DNA of 12,712 bases. Origin: DAOMOD01 sp964526035. Its GTDB lineage: Bacteria; Pseudomonadota; Gammaproteobacteria; Xanthomonadales; BPKI01. A program made the position numbers and the translations under genes. The first letter of the stretch is position 1; each line of letters begins with the position of its first letter. The DNA lies in assembly GCA_964526035.1 (NCBI GenBank), contig CAZGKE010000105.1, forward strand, positions 1 to 12,712, read 5' to 3'. Below, in pieces: positions 6,562 through 12,712 of the stretch. The notes below the pieces were generated by a model, which searched no databases, had not been told where the DNA came from, and saw only the letters and a list, made by a program, of their open reading frames with translations.

Positions 6562-7995
6562 ATGCCCCTCCAACCCACCTACCCCTACTACCTGGCCAAC
6601 AAGGCCGTCCACGCCAACACCGAGCTTGAGGTCACCGACAAGTACACGGGCGAGGTCGCCACGCGGGTGGCGCTGGCGGATGCGAAGGCGATCGACGCGG
6701 GCATCGCCGCGGCGGTCGAGGCGCAGGAGGCGATGGCCTCGATGCCGCCGTATGCGCGGCAGGCGGTGCTGAACCACTGCGTGAAGCGCTTCCAGGAACG
6801 CTACGACGAGATGGCGCTGGCGCTGTGCATCGAGGCGGGCAAGCCGATCAAGGATGCGCGTGGTGAAGTCACGCGGCTCATCGACACCTTCCGGGTGGCT
6901 GCCGAGGAAGCCGTGCGCATGGGTGGCGAAGTGATGAACCTGGAAATCTCGCCACGCGCCAAAGGCTACCGCGGCATGTGGAAGCGGGTACCGATCGGGC
7001 CCTGTTCGCTGATCAGCCCTTTCAATTTCCCGCTCAACCTGGCCGCGCACAAAATCGCGCCGGCGATCGCCGCCGGCTGCACCTGGGTGATGAAGCCGGC
7101 CAGCCGCACGCCGATCGGCGCGCTGATCATGGGCGAGGTGCTGGCCGAGACCGATCTGCCCGCGGGTGCCTTTTCGGTTCTTCCCGCACACCGCGATGGT
7201 GCCGACCTGTTCACCGAGGACGACCGCCTCAAGCTGCTCTCCTTCACCGGATCGCCGGATGTCGGCTGGAAGCTCAAGGCCAAGGCCGGCCGCAAGAAGG
7301 TGGTGCTTGAACTGGGCGGCAACGCCGCCTGCATCGTTGATGCCGATCAGGCCGACCGCCTGGATCACGTGGTCGAAAGACTCGTGTTCGGCGCCTATTA
7401 CCAGTCAGGCCAGAGCTGCATCAGCGTGCAGCGCATCCTGGTCCACGACGCCATCTATGACGACCTGCGACCCAAGCTGGTCGCAGCCGTCAAGGCGCTG
7501 AAGATGGGCAATCCGCGCGACGAGGATACCTTCATCGGCCCGATGATCTCCGAAGGCGAAGCCAAGCGCCTGAAAGCTTGGATCGACCAGGCCGAGGCGG
7601 CGGGCGCCAAGCGCCTCTGCGGAGGCAAACTCGAAGGCGCCATGCTTGAAGCGACTCTTCTCGAAGATGTACCACTCGAAACCGACATCAACTGCGAGGA
7701 GGCTTTCGGCCCGGTGGCTGCTCTCTACCGCTGGAGCGATTTCGAGGCCGCACTGAAACAGGTCAACGCCAGCAAGTTCGGCCTCCAGGCCGGCCTGTTC
7801 AGCCACGACATCCGCAAGGCGATGCGCGCCTGGGACGTCCTCGACGTCGGCGGCGTGGTGGTGAACGACGTGCCATCCTGGCGCGTCGACAACATGCCCT
7901 ACGGCGGCGTCAAGGACTCCGGTCTCGGCCGCGAGGGCGTGCGCTATGCTATCGAGGACATGACGGAGATTCGGCTGCTGGTCATTAGAGACTGA
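6562..7995 (+). CDS. NAD(P)-dependent aldehyde dehydrogenase family protein
   Basis: The 477-aa cytoplasmic enzyme oxidises an aldehyde to the acid with NAD(P)+. The family catalytic set is complete: SPFNFP (Asn155), MKPA (Lys178), FTGSPDVG, ELGG (Glu250, general base), SGQSC (Cys286, nucleophile) and EEAFGPV (Glu380). Length and motifs are of the lactaldehyde, sulfoacetaldehyde or phosphonoformaldehyde dehydrogenase-like branch, but the substrate cannot be assigned. The ATG at 6562 matches the family N-terminus; only a weak GAGCAGC precedes it. It follows the AlsS-like gene on the same strand, separated by the four-helix-bundle cassette. This suggests that the two enzymes act in one pathway, for example decarboxylation of a 2-oxo acid followed by oxidation of the aldehyde formed. 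The REP-like pairs after the stop probably end the operon. Confidence 0.93.
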   Translation: MPLQPTYPYYLANKAVHANTELEVTDKYTGEVATRVALADAKAIDAGIAAAVEAQEAMASMPPYARQAVLNHCVKRFQERYDEMALALCIEAGKPIKDARGEVTRLIDTFRVAAEEAVRMGGEVMNLEISPRAKGYRGMWKRVPIGPCSLISPFNFPLNLAAHKIAPAIAAGCTWVMKPASRTPIGALIMGEVLAETDLPAGAFSVLPAHRDGADLFTEDDRLKLLSFTGSPDVGWKLKAKAGRKKVVLELGGNAACIVDADQADRLDHVVERLVFGAYYQSGQSCISVQRILVHDAIYDDLRPKLVAAVKALKMGNPRDEDTFIGPMISEGEAKRLKAWIDQAEAAGAKRLCGGKLEGAMLEATLLEDVPLETDINCEEAFGPVAALYRWSDFEAALKQVNASKFGLQAGLFSHDIRKAMRAWDVLDVGGVVVNDVPSWRVDNMPYGGVKDSGLGREGVRYAIEDMTEIRLLVIRD

Positions 7996-8033
7996 GCGCA
8001 CGGCAACGTGCGCAGAAAAGCGAAGCCGGGATC

Positions 8034-8123
8034 CGTAGGTTGGGGTAAGCGCAGCGCACCCCAACACCATGGGACAGCAGACAACCAGAGCGTTGGGGTG
8101 CGCTGCGCTTACCCCAACCTACG
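8034..8123. repeat. Perfect 32-bp inverted pair of GTAGGTTGGGGT elements
   Basis: Positions 8034-8065 and 8092-8123 are exact reverse complements, separated by 26 nt. Each copy begins with GTAGGTTGGGG and is itself a near palindrome (GTTGGGGT at 8039-8046 against ACCCCAAC at 8058-8065, with GCGC-A-GCGC between). Short TAGGTTGGG...CCCAAC elements are, from memory, dispersed in many proteobacterial genomes. Exact identity of the arms implies recent origin or correction by conversion. Lying 39 nt after the aldehyde dehydrogenase stop between convergent genes, it could also terminate transcription. Confidence 0.8.
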
Positions 8124-8138
8124 TCCAATTGGCACTTC

Positions 8139-8207
8139 GTAGGAGCGGCGAAAGCCGCGAACAGAGTTCCTCCCGGAGCGTTTGATCGCGGCTTTCGCTG
8201 CTCCTAC
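8139..8207. repeat. SMAG/REP-type inverted pair (GTAGGAGCGGC...)
   Basis: GTAGGAGCGGCGAAAGCCGC begins at 8139 and runs with its last bases to 8160; its inverse lies at 8186-8207 with a single mismatch over 22 nt. Each copy forms a small hairpin (GCGGC, GAAA-type loop, GCCGC) headed by GTAG. This is the classic look of Xanthomonadaceae/Stenotrophomonas REP elements, which are mobilised by REP-associated tyrosine transposases encoded elsewhere in the genome. The remainder of the gap to 8248 holds nothing clear. Confidence 0.8.
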
Positions 8208-8248
8208 CCAAGGCACGCCACTTGCTTTTGCTGGCGGCGGACGGCTGA

Positions 8249-9919
8249 CTACTGAGCGCTGCTCTTGGCCACCCCCGCCTCCGGCGACAACACCAGTCCC
8301 CGGCTGGTCAGCAGCGCCAGAGTGTTCGGCGGTGGGACGAAGCTGTCCGGGTTGGAGACATCCCAGAACACCTTGAACACCGCGTGATCGGACACGCCGT
8401 CAATCAGCTCGTTCGGCTTGACCCAGTGGTGCAGCGCCGCCAGTGAACGGATCTCGGTGCGCGACACGCGGCGGATCACGTGTTCCGGCCCCAGTTCACG
8501 CGGATGCGTCAGTCCCGCGGCGCCGAGCAGCTCCTTGAGCGCCTTGAGCGTGTTCTGGTGGAAGTTGAACACGCGCGTGGCCTTGTCCTCGGGCACCAGA
8601 GCACGCTGTCGCAGCGAATCCTGGGTGGCCACGCCGGTCGGGCACAGGCTGGTGTGACAGCTTTGCGACTGGATGCAGCCCAGCGCGAACATGAATCCGC
8701 GCGCGGAATTGCACCAGTCGGCGCCGAGCGCCAGGGTGCGCGCAATGTCGAAGGCAGTGACGATCTTGCCAGCCGCAGCTATGCGGATGTCGGCGCGCAG
8801 CCCGCAGCCGACCAGAGTGTTGTGCACCAGCAGCAGGGCCTCGGTCAGCGGTGCGCCCATATGGTCGGCGAACTCCACCGGCGCCGCGCCCGTACCGCCC
8901 TCACCGCCGTCGACCACGATGAAGTCCGGGCGTATGCCGGTCTTGAGCATGGCCTTGGCAATTCCGAACAGCTCCCAGGGATGGCCGATGGCGAGCTTGA
9001 ATCCCACCGGCTTGCCACCCGACAGCTCGCGCAGGCGGGCGATGAACTGCATCAGCTCGACTGGCGTCGAGAACGCCGAGTGGCACGCCGGCGAGACGCA
9101 GTCGATGCCGATCGGCACACCGCGTGCTTCGGCGATCTCGGGCGTCACCTTGGCTCCGGGCAGCACGCCACCGTGGCCAGGCTTGGCGCCCTGGCTGAGC
9201 TTCAGCTCGATCATCTTCACCTGCTCGTCAGCGGCGTTCCGCGCGAAGCGCTCCTCGCTGAAGCTGCCATCGGGATTGCGACAACCGAAGTACCCCGAGC
9301 CGATCTCCCACACCAGGTCACCGCCGTGCCGACGATGGTGGCGCGAGATCGAACCTTCCCCGGTGTCGTGATAGAAGTGGCCACGCTTCGCGCCATCGTT
9401 GAGCGCCAGCACGGCGTTGGCCGACAGCGCACCGAAGCTCATCGCCGAAATGTTGAACACGCTGCACGAATACGGCTTCGCGCACTGCGCGCCGCCCACC
9501 TCGATGCGAAAGTCGTGGTCGTGCAGGTCGTTGGGCGCCAGTGAATGGTTGATCCATTCATGCCCGGCCGAATAGACATCGACCATGGTGCCGAACGGTC
9601 GTTTGTCCAGCACGTTCTTGGCGCGCTGGTAGACGATCGAGCGCTCCGCACGCGAGAACGGTGTCCGCTCGGTATCCGACTCCAGAAAGTACTGGCGGAT
9701 TTCCGGACGGATCGATTCGAAGAGAAACCGGAAGTGGCCCAGAATCGGGTAGTTGCGACGGATGGCCTGGCGGGTCTGCAGCACGTCGACAACACCCATC
9801 ACGGTCAACGCTCCTGCGACGACTGCCGGCCACAGCCAGTACGGATGGAACGCCAGACCGGCAAGCGATACAACCAGAACCAGACCGCTCAGTATGAACG
9901 CCAGAAAACGCATGGGCAT
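8249..9919 (-). CDS. Membrane-anchored FMN-binding glutamate synthase-like protein
   Basis: The 556-aa protein has two N-terminal hydrophobic spans (about 5-23 and 28-46) and then the FMN-binding TIM-barrel of glutamate synthase large subunits. Visible motifs are the early KPYSCSVFNISAMSFGALS, then ELKLSQGAKPGHGG, then VVDGGEGGTGAAP (336-347), AAGKIVTAFDIARTLALGAD, and the 3Fe-4S cysteines in GCIQSQSCHTSLCPTG (Cys415, 421, 426). The glutamine amidotransferase and C-terminal GXGXG domains of GltB are absent. Members of this stand-alone family are widespread and mostly uncharacterised; some are called glutamate synthase-like without proven ammonia chemistry. GGGGAG lies 7 nt before the ATG at 9919. 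The frame stays open about 120 codons further upstream, but that part is basic low-information sequence overlapping the next gene. The gene runs in the same direction as the YkgJ-type gene, 142 nt after it. Confidence 0.92.
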   Translation of the reverse strand: MPMRFLAFILSGLVLVVSLAGLAFHPYWLWPAVVAGALTVMGVVDVLQTRQAIRRNYPILGHFRFLFESIRPEIRQYFLESDTERTPFSRAERSIVYQRAKNVLDKRPFGTMVDVYSAGHEWINHSLAPNDLHDHDFRIEVGGAQCAKPYSCSVFNISAMSFGALSANAVLALNDGAKRGHFYHDTGEGSISRHHRRHGGDLVWEIGSGYFGCRNPDGSFSEERFARNAADEQVKMIELKLSQGAKPGHGGVLPGAKVTPEIAEARGVPIGIDCVSPACHSAFSTPVELMQFIARLRELSGGKPVGFKLAIGHPWELFGIAKAMLKTGIRPDFIVVDGGEGGTGAAPVEFADHMGAPLTEALLLVHNTLVGCGLRADIRIAAAGKIVTAFDIARTLALGADWCNSARGFMFALGCIQSQSCHTSLCPTGVATQDSLRQRALVPEDKATRVFNFHQNTLKALKELLGAAGLTHPRELGPEHVIRRVSRTEIRSLAALHHWVKPNELIDGVSDHAVFKVFWDVSNPDSFVPPPNTLALLTSRGLVLSPEAGVAKSSAQ

Positions 9920-10043
9920 GCGGCAGCTCCCCTTGGGTACTCGGCAAAACAGGCGGCATTCTGCGCTCAAGCCGCGTGCGGTGAAAGCGGCCGAACGCCG
10001 TTCTCGCAAATCCCACGCTCCCTGACTTGCGCGCAGCGCCCAA

Positions 10044-10058
10044 CCAGAACACTTCTGG
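10044..10058 (-). terminator. Small hairpin just after the YkgJ-type gene
   Basis: CCAGAA-CAC-TTCTGG is a perfect 6-bp stem with a 3-nt loop, 3 nt beyond the stop codon of the upstream minus-strand gene. No U-tract follows, so its action as a terminator is uncertain; it could equally be a stabilising 3' hairpin or an unrelated dyad. Confidence 0.25.
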
Positions 10059-10061
10059 ACG

Positions 10062-10754
10062 TCACAACGGCGAAGGGCGCTCGAACGCCTTTCTTCCTGC
10101 CCTGAAGCGGATCTCGGCTTCCGGGTCGTCAAGCGCCTCACACAGCGCGCTGACCAGCTCGCGCTGTGTGCTGTCGAAGCCAACCTCGGCCTGACCGGCG
10201 ACGAACCCACCCTGTACGGCCTCGTGCACTCGTGCCACGGCCGCATATTGTGGATGACCCAGGTCGTCGCTTGACGGGTTGTCAAATGCTCGCTGACAGG
10301 CCTCGATGTCCAGCGAATGATAGGCGCGGCAGTTCAGCGGCCGCGCAGCGTAAGCGCTGCAGCGACCATCGACCAGTACCGGGCAGGGAATGTTGGTAGC
10401 GAGCAGTTGGGCCGGGGCAAGCGCATCGAGCCTGGCGAACGTGTCGGCAACGCGGACCCGAAAGGCTTCGAACGCCTCCTTCGACAGCTGGCTGCGCAGG
10501 AAATCGATCAATCCGAATACCTCGGCGGGAGTAGCCATCACGCGCAGATGGCAGCAAAGGTTGCAGCCGGCACGGCAGGCCACCGGCCCGCGATCTGCTG
10601 GTGGCAAACGACGGAGCTGTTCATCTAGCAGGCGCAGCACGGCTCGACGAGCACCATCAACGTCGCGATGCACGGCACCATCGCGGGTGAGCTCTCGTGC
10701 GGCTTCCCGGACGTCGATGCGAAGGCCGCGCTGGAGTTGTCTGCGTTCGGTCAT
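10062..10754 (-). CDS. YkgJ-type cysteine-cluster protein (CxxxCxxCC)
   Basis: The 230-aa soluble protein carries the cysteine pattern of the YkgJ/UPF0153 family: CRAGCNLCC (Cys60, 64, 67, 68), then CPVLVDGRCSAYAARPLNCRAYHSLD (Cys124, 132, 142) and Cys153. The family is thought to bind Zn or Fe through these cysteines, and its role is undefined. The N-terminal 50 residues are an Arg-rich helical stretch. The ATG at 10754 has no Shine-Dalgarno. Instead TATCAT sits 6 nt upstream, which would suit a leaderless message. The gene lies upstream of the glutamate-synthase-like gene on the same strand, so the two may share a transcript; both bind metal through cysteines, but no functional link is shown. 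It is divergent from the ChaN-like gene. Confidence 0.9.
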   Translation of the reverse strand: MTERRQLQRGLRIDVREAARELTRDGAVHRDVDGARRAVLRLLDEQLRRLPPADRGPVACRAGCNLCCHLRVMATPAEVFGLIDFLRSQLSKEAFEAFRVRVADTFARLDALAPAQLLATNIPCPVLVDGRCSAYAARPLNCRAYHSLDIEACQRAFDNPSSDDLGHPQYAAVARVHEAVQGGFVAGQAEVGFDSTQRELVSALCEALDDPEAEIRFRAGRKAFERPSPL

Positions 10755-10760
10755 GACGCG

Positions 10761-10766
10761 ATGATA
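10761..10766 (-). promoter_or_regulatory. Candidate -10 hexamer for a leaderless YkgJ-type transcript
   Basis: On the minus strand TATCAT (5/6 to TATAAT) is followed by cgcgtc and the ATG, so the expected transcript start coincides with the start codon. No good -35 is visible. It has the same spacing as the TAACCT hexamer before xseA. Confidence 0.35.
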
Positions 10767-10843
10767 GCCAAAGCGTGTGCCGAAGCCGGAACTTCAAGCG
10801 TTCAGCAAAGTCCACGATCCTCTTCTTCCGCAAGGCGCAACCG

Positions 10844-11680
10844 ATGAGTCAAGTGTCGTGTCACGGAAACGCCCTGCCCATTTCCGCGGGGCTCGCTGCC
10901 CTGCTGTTGGCACTCGCCACTCCTCCAGCCCACGCTGTGTCCGCTGCCGCAGAACTGGTCCATTGGGCAGTGCAGGACCGCAGCCTGGTGATGATCGGCG
11001 AAGTCCACGGCACCCGTGAAGCGCCGCAGCTGGTCGGCGAACTTGCCGCCCTGATGAGTGAGGACCAGGCTCTGGTCGTGGCCCTGGAGTTGCCGACCGC
11101 GCTGCAGCACGACCTCGACGCGTTCCTCGACGACGCTGACCCGCAGCGCGCCCGTTCAATCCTGTTGGGCAGGGAGTTCTGGACGCGGGAATACCAGGAC
11201 GGGCGCAGCAGCCAGGCGATGCTGGAGCTTCTGGAGCGACTGCTGCAGCTGAAGCGTGAAGGCAGGCAGATCGCCTTGCTGGCGTTCGACCAGAATCCCG
11301 GCGAAACCGACGCCGATCTCGATCGCGACGCCATCATGGCGCGCAACGTCCGCGCCGCCCTGACATCGATACCGATGTTGCTTCTGGCCGGCAACTTCCA
11401 CGTTCGACTGGAACCTGGCACGCCATGGGATCCGCAGCAGCGATTTCTGGCCTGGCATTTGCGCGACCTTCGGCCGTTCACCCTCGACGTCACCGCCTGG
11501 CAAGGGGAATACTGGATATGCACCGGCGCCAGTCCTGATGATTGCGGACTGCGGAGCTTTTCCAGCGAGCCTTCCGGCGACACGCCACGCCTGGTCGCCG
11601 ACAGCGAGACCCGGGAAAGGGGCTACGTAGCCCAATTGATACTGGAGCGCTTCACGGCGTCCCCGCCGGCGCTGCGCTGA
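10844..11680 (+). CDS. Secreted ChaN/Tiki-superfamily (haem-binding-uptake-like) protein
   Basis: The 278-aa product has a signal peptide (residues 1-31, cleavage near AHA|VS). The mature part shows the layout of the ChaN/EreA/Tiki superfamily: MIGEVHGTREAPQL (Gly52-Glu53-x-His55) where ChaN has its GE/GT-x-H-type motif, then VVALELP (Glu82), a helical section about 90-140, then DRDAIMARNV (Arg161, Asp162, Met165, Asn168) and LLAGNFHVR (His186) near the end. Family members include haem-binding lipoproteins and putative metalloproteases or hydrolases; the conserved Glu and His residues suggest a metal or haem site. No lipobox is present, so it should be free in the periplasm. I prefer the ATG at 10844 because it starts a clean signal peptide with AAGG upstream; an ATG 69 nt earlier would put charged residues before it. 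It is divergent from the YkgJ-type gene. Confidence 0.75.
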   Translation: MSQVSCHGNALPISAGLAALLLALATPPAHAVSAAAELVHWAVQDRSLVMIGEVHGTREAPQLVGELAALMSEDQALVVALELPTALQHDLDAFLDDADPQRARSILLGREFWTREYQDGRSSQAMLELLERLLQLKREGRQIALLAFDQNPGETDADLDRDAIMARNVRAALTSIPMLLLAGNFHVRLEPGTPWDPQQRFLAWHLRDLRPFTLDVTAWQGEYWICTGASPDDCGLRSFSSEPSGDTPRLVADSETRERGYVAQLILERFTASPPALR

Positions 11681-11791
11681 CGTCCCCATCACGCGCCGCG
11701 GCGGGCCGCCGACGTTTCCGGTTGAGAACAAGGGGCCATGGACGTACTCTTGACCTGCGCACATTTGGCGTCGGCTTCGGGGGAGGTCACC

Positions 11792-12625
11792 ATGAACACC
11801 CGCAATTTCCTGTCCGCACTGACTCTATCGGCATCCTTGCTGCTCGGCGCCTGCGGATCAAGTGATCCACCGCCGCCACCTGCGGAAGTCACTGCCCCGG
11901 CAGCCGCGGTGGAACCCGTCGAGGATTGCGCTCTTACCATGGGCTGGGATCCATGGGAGCCCTACCACTTCGAGGACGTCGATGGCAGTGTTCGCGGACT
12001 GGAAATCGACCTCGTAACGGCCATTGCAGAGGGTGCCGGCTGTACCGTGACGTTCGAGCGCGGGCACTGGGATGTGTTGCTGCGCGGCCTGATGAGCGGC
12101 AGCATCGACTTGCTCGGGGGCGCCACGGCCACTGCCGAGCGCGAGGATTTCGCGCACTTCTCCGCCCCCTACAGGGAAGAGAGCTTCAGACTCTACATTC
12201 GTGCGGGCGAAGGCGACATGCTGGCGGGCGACAACTTTCCCGATGTGCTTGCCAACGGGATGCGCGTCGGCCTGACTCAGGGCTACATCTACGGAGACGA
12301 GGTGTCGAAACTGCAGGACAGTGAAGACTTCAGGGACATGTTCATCGAAGGCTCGGAAACCAGCGTCAATTTCCTCGCCCTGATCGAAATGGGTGTCGAT
12401 GGCGTACTTGAAGATCCGCACGTGGCCTCGGCACTTTTGCGCCGACGCGGCTGGCAGGATCAGGTTGAAGCCCATCCACTGGATCTGGGATCCAACCAGG
12501 TCTCGCTGATGTTCAGCCGTGCCAGCGTCGACGAAGCGGTGGTTGCCCGCTTCAACAGCAGCCTCGAAGCGCTGAAGGCAAGCGGCGCGATCGACTCGAT
12601 CATCAGTCGCTACCGGATCGACTGA
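11792..12625 (+). CDS. Family-3 solute-binding lipoprotein (amino-acid type), orphan
   Basis: The 277-aa product begins with a lipoprotein signal peptide ending in the lipobox LGAC (Cys21). Residue +2 is Gly, which in gammaproteobacteria does not direct retention in the inner membrane. A Pro/Ala-rich linker (24-44) follows, then the periplasmic binding protein family 3 domain: LTMGWDPWEPYHFEDVDGSVRGLEIDLV, then GHWDVLLRGLMSGSIDLLGGATATAERED, then FSAPYREESFRLYIR and VSLMFSR toward the C-terminus. The Arg of TAERED fits the position that binds the ligand alpha-carboxylate. GGGGGAGG lies 5-6 nt before the ATG, which decides this start over an ATG 54 nt upstream. No ABC permease or ATPase gene is adjacent, so it may serve a distant transporter or a sensing role. 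It is 111 nt after the ChaN-like gene on the same strand. Confidence 0.9.
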   Translation: MNTRNFLSALTLSASLLLGACGSSDPPPPPAEVTAPAAAVEPVEDCALTMGWDPWEPYHFEDVDGSVRGLEIDLVTAIAEGAGCTVTFERGHWDVLLRGLMSGSIDLLGGATATAEREDFAHFSAPYREESFRLYIRAGEGDMLAGDNFPDVLANGMRVGLTQGYIYGDEVSKLQDSEDFRDMFIEGSETSVNFLALIEMGVDGVLEDPHVASALLRRRGWQDQVEAHPLDLGSNQVSLMFSRASVDEAVVARFNSSLEALKASGAIDSIISRYRID

Positions 12626-12633
12626 CCGCCAGC

Positions 12634-12658
12634 GCGAGGCGCCTGTCGGGCGCCTCGC
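12634..12658 (+). terminator. Strong GC hairpin after the solute-binding protein gene
   Basis: GCGAGGCGCC (12634-12643), loop TGTCG and GGCGCCTCGC (12649-12658) form a perfect 10-bp stem starting 9 nt after the stop codon. A U-tract is missing, as is common in GC-rich genomes, so termination is probable rather than certain. Confidence 0.6.
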
Positions 12659-12671
12659 AGCTGAGGCTCTG

Positions 12672-12712
12672 ATGCGCACTGCGCAGGCCGCCACGGACAG
12701 GCGTTCGCTGTT
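12672..12712 (+). CDS. Possible start of a further gene, cut by the right edge
   Basis: An ATG at 12672 is preceded 5 nt earlier by GAGG and opens a frame that reads MRTAQAATDRRSL to the window edge. Placement right after the hairpin fits a new gene. Only 13 codons are visible, so the product cannot be named and the call rests on the ribosome-binding site and position. Confidence 0.35.
   Translation, partial: MRTAQAATDRRSL

Noticed and set aside
9920..10285. In-frame extension of the glutamate-synthase-like gene by about 122 residues
   Set aside because: It is Arg/Ser-rich, overlaps the YkgJ-type gene in another frame, and precedes a well-placed Shine-Dalgarno and two membrane spans that fit the family start at 9919.
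11722..11750. TTGAGA-17-TACTCT as promoter of the solute-binding protein gene
   Set aside because: The -35 is good but the -10 matches only 3 of 6 positions; not enough to annotate.

Overview
The window is GC-rich, densely coding DNA that reads as a chromosome segment of a gammaproteobacterium, most likely of the Lysobacterales (Xanthomonadales). The sequence basis for this is the GTAG-headed REP-like inverted pairs between convergent genes, a secreted protein ending in ...RIFVDGF(E), an IPTL-like C-terminal sorting tail, and the overall protein make-up. The order-level assignment is an inference. No tRNA, rRNA, CRISPR array, transposase or phage gene was seen, and no gene-free stretch exceeds about 260 bases.

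Layout. 1-1220 (-): a secreted repeat protein whose last codon runs off the left edge. 1455-2804 (+): xseA, exonuclease VII large subunit, divergent from it. 2879-3436 (+): a small secreted conserved protein of unknown function. 3451-3523: an inverted REP-like pair between convergent genes. 3659-4252 (-): a secreted protein with a C-terminal membrane-anchor/sorting tail. 4409-7995 (+): a probable operon of an AlsS-like thiamine-diphosphate enzyme and an aldehyde dehydrogenase. A four-helix-bundle (S23/IVS-type) gene sits between the two, bracketed by inverted repeats. 8034-8207: two further GTAG-headed inverted pairs. 8249-9919 (-): a membrane-anchored FMN/iron-sulfur glutamate-synthase-like protein, behind a YkgJ-type cysteine-cluster protein at 10062-10754 (-). 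10844-11680 (+): a secreted ChaN/Tiki-like protein. 11792-12625 (+): an orphan family-3 solute-binding lipoprotein, followed by a strong hairpin and the probable start of another gene at the right edge.

How the genes relate. Most look like independent housekeeping or envelope genes. The one clear metabolic unit is AlsS-like enzyme plus aldehyde dehydrogenase. A decarboxylase or acyloin synthase next to an aldehyde oxidiser suggests handling of a 2-oxo acid or its aldehyde product, but the substrate cannot be read from sequence.

The most unusual structure is the 462-bp unit at 6053-6514. It is a four-helix-bundle gene whose two flanks carry the same 13-nt repeat in opposite orientation, so a transcript could fold into a 23-bp stem around it. 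This resembles the arrangement of 23S rRNA intervening sequences that carry the same protein family, but here it lies in a protein-coding operon. Two genes (xseA and the YkgJ-type gene) lack a Shine-Dalgarno and have a TAnnnT hexamer exactly 6 nt before ATG, which suggests leaderless transcripts.
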